A stretch of DNA of 5,346 nucleotides from Lachnospiraceae bacterium (GTDB lineage Bacteria > Bacillota > Clostridia > Lachnospirales > Lachnospiraceae), in assembly GCA_024691065.1 (NCBI GenBank), contig JAILOA010000456.1:1-5346 (forward strand), written 5' to 3'. This document shows positions 1 to 5,346 of this stretch, piece by piece; position 1 is the stretch's first letter, and each line of letters begins with the position of its first letter. The notes beneath the pieces were generated by a model. The model ran no database searches and had not been told where the DNA came from. It was given only the letters and a program-made list of their open reading frames with translations. The position numbers were made by a program, and so were the translations under genes.

Positions 1-720
1 ATTAAACAGGTTGCAAAGTCTGTTAAACATAATTATCCTAAGATGCATATAATTGTACTTTTGATCGATGAGCGTCCTGAAGAGGTTACGGACATTAAGG
101 AATCGATTATGGGTAACAATGTAGAGGTTATTTATTCTACATTTGATGAGCTTCCCGAGAATCACAAGAGAGTTTCCGAAATGGTAATTGAGCGTGCTAA
201 GAGACTTGTTGAGTCGGGAGAGGATGTTATTATTCTTTTGGATAGTATTACAAGACTTGCACGTGCTTATAACTTAACGGTTACACCAAGCGGAAGAACC
301 TTAAGTGGTGGTCTTGATCCGGCTGCGCTTCATATGCCTAAGAAGTTCTTCGGTGCCGCCCGTAATATGAGAGAAGGCGGAAGCCTTACAATACTTGCAA
401 CTGCCCTTGTTGATACCGGAAGTAAGATGGATGATGTGGTATTTGAGGAATTTAAGGGAACCGGTAATATGGAACTTGTTCTTGACAGAAGCCTTTCCGA
501 AAAGAGACTTTTCCCTGCCATAGACCTTACAAAATCCAGTACCCGTCGTGAGGACCTTTTACTGAGACAGGATGAGATGGAGGCTTCACTGCTTATGCGC
601 CGGGCCTTTAATACATCCAAGAATTCCGATGAGGTGGTTGAGAAGATTATCAGAATGTTTAAACAAACCAAGGATAATTTTGAATATATAAATCTCATAC
701 GTAAGGTTAAGCTGGTATAG
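1..720 (+). CDS. rho: Transcription termination factor Rho, C-terminal part (5' end outside window)
   Basis: Rho is a hexameric RNA-dependent ATPase/helicase that releases RNA polymerase from transcripts in the cytoplasm. The frame is open from base 1, so the gene starts upstream; the ATG at 43 is internal. 239 residues are visible, all from the ATPase domain. Seen directly: LLIDERPEEVTD (about residues 20-31 of the fragment), Walker B segment VIILLDSITRLARAYN with its Asp at residue 81, the Q-loop stretch ending SGGLDPAALHMPKKFFGAARN, the R-loop region DTGSKMDD/EEFKGTGNMEL, and arginines at 169 and 182. By alignment from memory these match E. coli D265, R353 and the arginine finger R366, with identical spacing. 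The Walker A loop would lie only a few residues upstream of the window edge. The C-terminus (ending RKVKLV) is of normal length, and the TAG stop is at 718-720. No frameshift or missing catalytic residue is seen in this part. The N-terminal RNA-binding domain cannot be judged. Confidence 0.97.
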   Translation: MKQVAKSVKHNYPKMHIIVLLIDERPEEVTDIKESIMGNNVEVIYSTFDELPENHKRVSEMVIERAKRLVESGEDVIILLDSITRLARAYNLTVTPSGRTLSGGLDPAALHMPKKFFGAARNMREGGSLTILATALVDTGSKMDDVVFEEFKGTGNMELVLDRSLSEKRLFPAIDLTKSSTRREDLLLRQDEMEASLLMRRAFNTSKNSDEVVEKIIRMFKQTKDNFEYINLIRKVKLV

Positions 721-737
721 AGGAAATAAAGCCTCTA
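718..737 (+). other. Small hairpin overlapping the rho stop codon
   Basis: TAGAGG (718-723) and CCTCTA (732-737) form a perfect 6-bp inverted repeat around an 8-nt A-rich loop. The left arm includes the rho stop codon. No T-run follows (the next bases are GAATACATTT), so it is a poor intrinsic terminator by itself. It could protect the 3' end of the rho mRNA or be chance. Only the base pairing is seen directly. Confidence 0.35.
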
Positions 738-780
738 GAATACATTTATCAAATGAAAGTAATTGATGGTATATTTTATA

Positions 781-840
781 TTAAAATGCCTGATTTATAT
801 GACAACTTTATAATTATAGGCATTTTGAATTATTATTTTA
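781..840 (+). terminator. Probable intrinsic terminator after rho
   Basis: AAAATGCCT (783-791) and AGGCATTTT (818-826) are a perfect 9-bp inverted repeat; the stem can extend outward by a U-G and a U-A pair (782/827 and 781/828). Inside, TTATA (795-799) pairs with TATAA (809-813), giving a long imperfect stem with a 9-nt apical loop. A T-rich run, TTTTGAATTATTATTTTA, covers 823-840. The stem is AT-rich and the T-run is interrupted, so the terminator may be modest. It lies about 60 nt after the rho stop and upstream of the leuS promoter region, as expected for a boundary between transcription units. An A-rich left flank means weak activity on the other strand is possible, but no opposing gene is seen. 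Confidence 0.6.
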
Positions 841-856
841 ACGTATATTAATTGTC

Positions 857-899
857 TTGAAAAAAAATGCTTTATTTATTATTTTAAATGGTATATAAT
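857..899 (+). promoter_or_regulatory. Candidate sigma-A-type promoter(s) for leuS
   Basis: Two overlapping readings are possible. (a) TTGAAA at 857-862, 17-bp spacer, TATTTT at 880-885: good -35, weaker -10. (b) A perfect TATAAT at 894-899, with a TG at 889-890 that forms an extended -10 if the hexamer is read as TATATA (892-897). Its -35 at 17-bp spacing is only TTTATT (871-876). Either would start a transcript roughly 40-70 nt before the leuS start codon. The region is so AT-rich that chance matches are likely, so the exact choice is uncertain. Confidence 0.5.
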
Positions 900-947
900 T
901 TTACATCGAAAGTTACATTTACGAATAATTAGACAATATAAAAGAAA

Positions 948-952
948 TGAGG
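948..952 (+). promoter_or_regulatory. Ribosome binding site that sets the leuS start at 962
   Basis: TGAGG at 948-952 sits 9 nt before the ATG at 962, ideal Shine-Dalgarno spacing. An upstream in-frame ATG at 947 overlaps this site and has only A-rich sequence (AAAGAA) immediately before it, so it is an unlikely start. Starting at 962 gives MSEIYNHHVVEKKW, the usual short N-terminus of bacterial LeuRS. Confidence 0.85.
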
Positions 953-961
953 TATATACAA

Positions 962-3382
962 ATGTCTGAAATTTATAATCATCATGTGGTTGAGAAAAAA
1001 TGGCATAAGATTTGGGATGAGGAGAAGCCATTTAAAGCAACTACTGATTATACAAAACCTAAGTATTATGCATTAGTTGAATTTCCTTATCCTTCTGGAC
1101 AGGGACTTCACGTAGGACATCCGCGTCCATATACCGCTCTCGACATAGTTTCCAGAAAGCGTCGTATGCAGGGCTACAACGTGCTTTTCCCGATGGGTTG
1201 GGATGCATTCGGACTTCCTACCGAGAATTATGCAATTAAGAATAAAATACATCCTGCAGCAGTTACAAAGAATAACGTTGCACGTTTTAAAGATCAGTTA
1301 AAGAGCCTCGGTTATTCCTTCGATTGGGACAGAGAGGTCAATACAACAGATCCAAATTATTATAAATGGACACAGTGGATATTCCTTAAGCTTTTCAAGG
1401 CCGGACTTGCTTACAAGAAAGAGATGCCTATTAACTGGTGTACATCCTGTAAGGTTGGTCTTGCAAATGAAGAGGTTGTAAATGGTGTCTGCGAGCGTTG
1501 TGGTTCCGAAGTTGTTCGTAAGGTTAAGAGCGAATGGATGCTTAAAATCACCGATTATGCAGATAAACTTATTGACGGACTTAATGAAGTTGATTACATT
1601 GAGCGTGTTAAGACACAGCAGAAGAACTGGATCGGAAGAAGTGAAGGTGCAGAGGTTGATTTTAAGTTAAATGGCCTGGATGAGACTCTTACAGTTTATA
1701 CAACCCGTCCGGATACGCTTTTCGGTGCAACCTATATGGTCATTTCACCTGAGCATCCGCTTATTGATAAATATAAAGATAAGATTGAGAATTTTGATGA
1801 GGTAGTAAGCTATCGTGAGGCAGCTGCGAAGAAGTCTGATTTCGAAAGAACCGAGCTTGCAAAAGATAAGACAGGTGTTGCCCTTAAGGGAATAACAGCA
1901 ATTAATCCTGTAAATGATGAGATTATTCCTGTTTGGATTTCAGACTATGTACTTATGTCTTACGGAACAGGTGCAATTATGGCTGTTCCTGCGCATGACA
2001 GCCGTGACTATGAATTTGCAAAGGTATTTAATCTTCCTATCGTACAGGTTGTTGAGGGACCTGAAGGTGCATGCGACCTTGAAAAGGAAGCATTTACGGA
2101 TGTTTATACAGGAACCATGATTAATTCCGGTTTCTTAAATGGTCTTAGCGTTGAAGATGCCAAGGTTAAAATAAAGGATTTCCTCGAGGAGAAGAAGATT
2201 GGTCACAGAAAGGTTAATTATAAGCTTCGTGACTGGGTATTCTCACGTCAGCGTTATTGGGGAGAGCCGATTCCTATAATTGAATGTGAGAAATGTGGCT
2301 TTGTTCCTGTTGATGAGTCTGAGTTACCATTGCTTTTACCTGAGGTTGAGAGCTATGTACCTACAGATAACGGTGAATCACCGCTTGCTGCCATGACAGA
2401 CTGGGTAAATGTCAAATGTCCTTGTTGTGGTGGCCCTGCTAAGCGAGAGACCGATACTATGCCACAATGGGCAGGTTCTTCATGGTACTTCCTTCGTTAT
2501 ACAGATCCTGATAATGATAAAGAATTTGCTTCAAAGGAAGCTCTTAATTACTGGATGCCTGTAGACTGGTACAACGGCGGTATGGAGCATACAACCCTCC
2601 ACTTACTTTATTCACGTTTCTGGCATAAATTCCTCTATGATGAGGGTTATGTAACAACTTCCGAGCCATATCAGAAGAGAACATCACACGGTATGATTTT
2701 AGGTTCCGACAGTCAGAAGATGTCTAAGTCCCGTGGAAATGTAATAAACCCTGATGATATCGTTCGCGATTACGGTGCTGATACACTCAGAACATATGAA
2801 ATGTTTATCGGTGCATTTGATTTAGCTGCTTCATGGCAGGAGGACGGCGTTAAGGGTTGCCGCAGATTCCTTGACAGAATCTGGAAGCTTCAGGATTTAC
2901 TTGTTGACGGCGATGCTTATGATAAGGACAATGAAACCAAGATTCATCAGACAATTAAGAAGGTAACAAATGATTTTGAAAACCTCAAATTCAATACTGC
3001 AATAGCAGCTATGATGGAACTTGTTAATGTATTTTATAAAGATAAAAAGGTAAATAAGGCTGAGTATGATGTTTTGCTTAAGCTTTTAAATCCTGTTGCT
3101 CCTCATATTACCGAGGAAATATGGGAAATCCTTGGACATGACAATCACATTTACAATGAGACATGGCCTGAGTATGACGAGGCTAAGACTGTTGAGCAGA
3201 CAATTGAAATTGCTGTTCAGGTAAACGGTAAGATGAAGAAGACAATTAATATTCTTTTGGATAGTGCCAAGGAGGATGTTTTAGCTGAGGCTAAGGAGCA
3301 GGTTAAGGGCTCGCTTGAAGGTAAGACAATTGTCAAGGAAATCTATGTTCCGGGCAGAATTGTTAACCTTGTAGTTAAATAA
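962..3382 (+). CDS. leuS: Leucyl-tRNA synthetase (class I, with editing domain)
   Basis: This cytoplasmic enzyme activates leucine with ATP, charges tRNA-Leu and hydrolyses mischarged tRNA. The product is 806 residues. Visible in order: HIGH-type motif HVGH at 50-53 within PYPSGQGLHVGH; a first zinc knuckle C160-x2-C163...C177-x2-C180; the CP1 editing domain (about 225-420) with the Thr-rich motif TTRPDT at 247-252, matching E. coli T247-T252 numbering, and GTGAIMAVPAHDSRD with the conserved editing Asp near 346; the catalytic core segment LRDWVFSRQRYWGEPIPI; a second knuckle C442-x2-C445...C486-x2-C489; WAGSSWYFLRY; KMSKS at 586-590; an anticodon-binding helical domain; and a C-terminal domain starting near VQVNGKM. 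The E. coli enzyme is about 860 residues; the difference is mainly the near absence of the leucine-specific insertion before KMSKS, as recalled for Bacillus LeuRS. All key motifs are intact. It has its own upstream promoter region and no T-box; it probably continues into the next gene, 21 bp downstream. Confidence 0.98.
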   Translation: MSEIYNHHVVEKKWHKIWDEEKPFKATTDYTKPKYYALVEFPYPSGQGLHVGHPRPYTALDIVSRKRRMQGYNVLFPMGWDAFGLPTENYAIKNKIHPAAVTKNNVARFKDQLKSLGYSFDWDREVNTTDPNYYKWTQWIFLKLFKAGLAYKKEMPINWCTSCKVGLANEEVVNGVCERCGSEVVRKVKSEWMLKITDYADKLIDGLNEVDYIERVKTQQKNWIGRSEGAEVDFKLNGLDETLTVYTTRPDTLFGATYMVISPEHPLIDKYKDKIENFDEVVSYREAAAKKSDFERTELAKDKTGVALKGITAINPVNDEIIPVWISDYVLMSYGTGAIMAVPAHDSRDYEFAKVFNLPIVQVVEGPEGACDLEKEAFTDVYTGTMINSGFLNGLSVEDAKVKIKDFLEEKKIGHRKVNYKLRDWVFSRQRYWGEPIPIIECEKCGFVPVDESELPLLLPEVESYVPTDNGESPLAAMTDWVNVKCPCCGGPAKRETDTMPQWAGSSWYFLRYTDPDNDKEFASKEALNYWMPVDWYNGGMEHTTLHLLYSRFWHKFLYDEGYVTTSEPYQKRTSHGMILGSDSQKMSKSRGNVINPDDIVRDYGADTLRTYEMFIGAFDLAASWQEDGVKGCRRFLDRIWKLQDLLVDGDAYDKDNETKIHQTIKKVTNDFENLKFNTAIAAMMELVNVFYKDKKVNKAEYDVLLKLLNPVAPHITEEIWEILGHDNHIYNETWPEYDEAKTVEQTIEIAVQVNGKMKKTINILLDSAKEDVLAEAKEQVKGSLEGKTIVKEIYVPGRIVNLVVK

Positions 3383-3403
3383 ATAATAAGAGGTCTATAT
3401 AAA

Positions 3404-5346
3404 ATGAAACGCAACTATAAAGAGATGATAAAAAAAGTATTTAATATTATTAGATTAACTTTTTCTGTGATATTCTGTCTCTTTATAGTTGTATTTTTAT
3501 GCAATAAAAGCAATCATTTTCCACAGACGGATGATAATGAAAGATTTCCGGGGGAATATGATAAAATAATAAAAAAATATGATGATTTTGAGGAGCTTAG
3601 TACGAACGGTAGTTTTACGCTTCCGGGCCTTACGGAAACCAATGTCCATGGTTTAAAATGTTCCGCGATGACTCCTCAGGGGATATGTACAACCGAGAAA
3701 TATATATTGATAACGGCTTATTGCCGTGGAAAGCTTCATAAGGTTGATTTGGCAACAAAGATTTATAAACCTACAAATGTTGCAAGACTTGCCAAAAATA
3801 TAATTAATGAGGATGAAGCATATGAACATAGATCGGTTATTTATGTAATTGATAAGAAGACTAAGGATTATATGACCACCCTCTGTCTGGATGATATGAA
3901 CCACGTTGGAGGTATAACCTACGACGGGCATTATGCATGGATTGCGAAGAGCTCTGATTATGAACTTTCGGCAATAAATATTAAAACCATTGATAAGGCT
4001 GTTAAGAAGCATTGTGACGCGGTAAATGTAAAATATGACGCAACCATTGCCTGTGACAGAATGGCTTCATTTGTTACTTATTTTGATAACCGTCTCTGGG
4101 TTGGTTTTTGTAACGGTGATACAAAGGGTAACGGAGTATTGGACGGTTTTGACATAAGCTATGATGAAGATGAGGACGGAAATACCGAAGTTTCACTTCT
4201 TTCCTCCAAGGAAATTTCCATCCCTTATAATGCCAACGGTGCTGTATTTGCTAAGATAGAAGGCGATGTATGCCTTGCGGTTTCCTTATCCGGAGGAAGA
4301 AATAATAATTCCAAGATATGTATGTATCAGGTTGATTTGAACAAAAATTCCGATATAAGCGGTTTTATGGATTATGGTAAATATCTGATGCCTCCGCTTA
4401 TGGAGGAAATGTGTATAGACGGAACAAATCTTTATTACATATTTGAGTCGGGCAGCAGTGCTTATTCCACGGTTGCGGGCTATAAGACAAAGGCGCCTGT
4501 AGACAGGGTTTGTATCGGTGATGTACAGAATCTTTTTTATTGGAAGGATGCAAATTATATAGATGCATTTGAAAGTTATAAGCTTTCCACGCCTTCTGCA
4601 ATTTCAAATGCAAAGGAAGCTATGTACTTGCCAAATTATATCTATGAGATTCATGACGGTGGAAGTTATTATTTTGAGTCTGAAAACAATGCCGAAACCG
4701 AGACTGTTGAGTCAGCTGATAACGAGCTGGATGATGAAGCAGTAATTAATGATAATATTGATTCAGATACAGAGAACGCATCTGATGATAAAGACGAGGT
4801 TATAGATGGTGCCGGTGATGATGTAGATGAAGCTAATGAAACGGACAGCGCTCCGGCTGATACAAACGAAAGTACAGCCGTAGATGTCTCTGAAACCGGT
4901 ATAGACGAAGATACAGAATCGGACAGCGCTATGGCTGATACAAACGAAAGTACAGCTGTAGATGTCTCTGAAACCGGTATAGACGAAGATACGGCATCGG
5001 GCAGCGCTAGGGTTGATACAGACGAAAGTACAGCTGTGGGCAGCGCTAGGGTTGATACAGCCGGAACTACATCCACGGATAAAGTAACGGATGGCTCTGA
5101 AGATATATCAGAAACCGACAATTCATATGAAACATATGATTTAGTCGATAGTGTAAAGTCTGTCGATGTATATGGAAATCTTACTACAGGTACAACTGAT
5201 TCTGCAGTAGGATCAATAGAAAACATAAATGCCTCATATGATTCTTCAAGCATATCTACAAAGGCTTCCATAAGTTACACCGGAGCAACTTATGTAGATG
5301 ATGTGGGAGACCGCAAGAAGCATGTCAGAATGCTTTATAATCCATA
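3404..5346 (+). CDS. Membrane-anchored, probably extracytoplasmic propeller-like protein with acidic repeat linker (3' end outside window)
   Basis: I do not recognise a named family. The start at ATG 3404 is supported by AGAGG at 3389-3393, 10 nt upstream. The frame is open to the window edge: 647 whole codons and no stop. Residues 2-17 are basic (six K/R), followed by a hydrophobic stretch at about 18-33 (LTFSVIFCLFIVVFLC) and acidic sequence, predicting a signal anchor with the rest outside the cell. C33 is not in a good lipobox. Residues about 60-424 hold recurring beta-strand motifs such as TPQGICTTEKYILITAY (90-106), SVIYVIDKKTKDYMTTLCL (144-162), HVGGITYDGHYAWIAK (167-182) and RLWVGFCNG. 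These resemble beta-propeller repeats (PQG..yilit.Y, viYviD, HvGGi.yDg..W), which is inference. Residues about 425-623 form a D/E/S/T-rich linker with roughly 58 acidic and 6 basic residues, including tandem repeats. From about 624 (SYTGATYVDDVGDRKKHVRM) a more balanced sequence begins, perhaps a second domain. It is probably co-transcribed with leuS. The substrate or ligand is unknown. Confidence 0.85.
   Translation, partial: MKRNYKEMIKKVFNIIRLTFSVIFCLFIVVFLCNKSNHFPQTDDNERFPGEYDKIIKKYDDFEELSTNGSFTLPGLTETNVHGLKCSAMTPQGICTTEKYILITAYCRGKLHKVDLATKIYKPTNVARLAKNIINEDEAYEHRSVIYVIDKKTKDYMTTLCLDDMNHVGGITYDGHYAWIAKSSDYELSAINIKTIDKAVKKHCDAVNVKYDATIACDRMASFVTYFDNRLWVGFCNGDTKGNGVLDGFDISYDEDEDGNTEVSLLSSKEISIPYNANGAVFAKIEGDVCLAVSLSGGRNNNSKICMYQVDLNKNSDISGFMDYGKYLMPPLMEEMCIDGTNLYYIFESGSSAYSTVAGYKTKAPVDRVCIGDVQNLFYWKDANYIDAFESYKLSTPSAISNAKEAMYLPNYIYEIHDGGSYYFESENNAETETVESADNELDDEAVINDNIDSDTENASDDKDEVIDGAGDDVDEANETDSAPADTNESTAVDVSETGIDEDTESDSAMADTNESTAVDVSETGIDEDTASGSARVDTDESTAVGSARVDTAGTTSTDKVTDGSEDISETDNSYETYDLVDSVKSVDVYGNLTTGTTDSAVGSIENINASYDSSSISTKASISYTGATYVDDVGDRKKHVRMLYNP
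4843..5059 (+). repeat. In-frame 78-bp tandem repeats in the acidic linker
   Basis: Unit 1 (4843-4920) and unit 2 (4921-4998) are each 78 bp and match at 73 of 78 positions by eye. Unit 3 (4999-5037) is only the first 39 bp, exactly half a unit. Unit 4 starts at 5038 and matches unit 3 for 22 bp (GGGCAGCGCTAGGGTTGATA then CA, to 5059) before diverging. Every unit begins with G-G-[AG]-CAGCGCT. All lengths are multiples of three, so the frame is kept. Encoded units are 26 residues, starting DSAPADTNESTAV and DSAMADTNESTAV and both continuing DVSETGIDEDT; the shorter units start GSARVDT. The pattern suggests recent duplication followed by partial deletion or unequal recombination. Confidence 0.93.

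Noticed and set aside
43..45. ATG at 43 as the start of rho
   Set aside because: The frame is open and Rho-like upstream of it (IKQVAKSVKHNYPK), so this Met is internal.
330..698. 122-codon open frame on the - strand within rho
   Set aside because: It is antisense to the strongly conserved Rho ATPase domain, and its product resembles no family I know.
947..961. Upstream in-frame ATG for leuS at 947
   Set aside because: It overlaps the ribosome binding site that serves the ATG at 962 and has no well-spaced site of its own.
3488..3502. Possible lipoprotein signal ending at C33 of the third gene (VFLC)
   Set aside because: The residue before the Cys is Leu, not Gly/Ala/Ser, so the lipobox is poor; a signal anchor fits better.
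3653..4012. 119-codon open frame on the - strand
   Set aside because: It is antisense to the propeller-like domain, with no recognisable motifs, and AT-rich DNA gives such frames by chance.
4847..5047. AGCGCT palindrome recurring at 4847, 4925, 5003 and 5042 as a possible protein-binding site array
   Set aside because: It is simply part of each coding repeat unit (Ser-Ala codons) and is explained by the tandem duplication.
4669..5271. 200-codon open frame on the - strand (Ser/Val/Ala-rich)
   Set aside because: It lies wholly inside the + strand acidic repeat linker; its repetitive product is the reverse complement of the same repeats. The + frame has a ribosome binding site, a membrane anchor and continuity with a folded domain.

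Overview
The window looks like chromosomal DNA of a low-GC, anaerobic Firmicute, most likely a Clostridia member of the Lachnospiraceae type. The reasons are AT-rich intergenic DNA, strong GAGG-type ribosome binding sites, a short Firmicute-type leucyl-tRNA synthetase of about 806 residues, and a Rho C-terminus of ordinary bacterial type. The taxon is an inference from sequence style; no database search was run. All three genes are on the + strand.

Layout. Positions 1-720 hold the 3' part of rho (transcription termination factor); its start, RNA-binding domain and Walker A loop lie upstream of the window. Positions 721-961 are an intergenic region with a small hairpin on the rho stop codon, a larger imperfect hairpin followed by a T-rich run (probable rho terminator), and AT-rich promoter-like sequence before leuS. 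No T-box or other riboswitch is visible. Positions 962-3382 hold a complete, intact leuS. After only 21 bp, a third gene starts at 3404 and stays open to the window edge at 5346. It encodes at least 647 residues: an N-terminal membrane anchor, a region of about 390 residues that looks like an extracytoplasmic beta-propeller-type domain, a very acidic low-complexity linker with in-frame 78-bp tandem repeats, and the start of a possible second domain cut by the window edge.

How the genes fit together. rho and leuS are housekeeping genes that appear to be separate transcription units. leuS and the third gene are probably co-transcribed, because the gap is tiny and holds no terminator. No functional link between leucyl-tRNA synthesis and the predicted surface protein is evident. 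The third gene is the least ordinary part of the window: I recognise no named family, and its repeat-bearing linker could vary in length between strains without losing frame. I found no tRNA, rRNA, CRISPR array, insertion sequence or phage feature.
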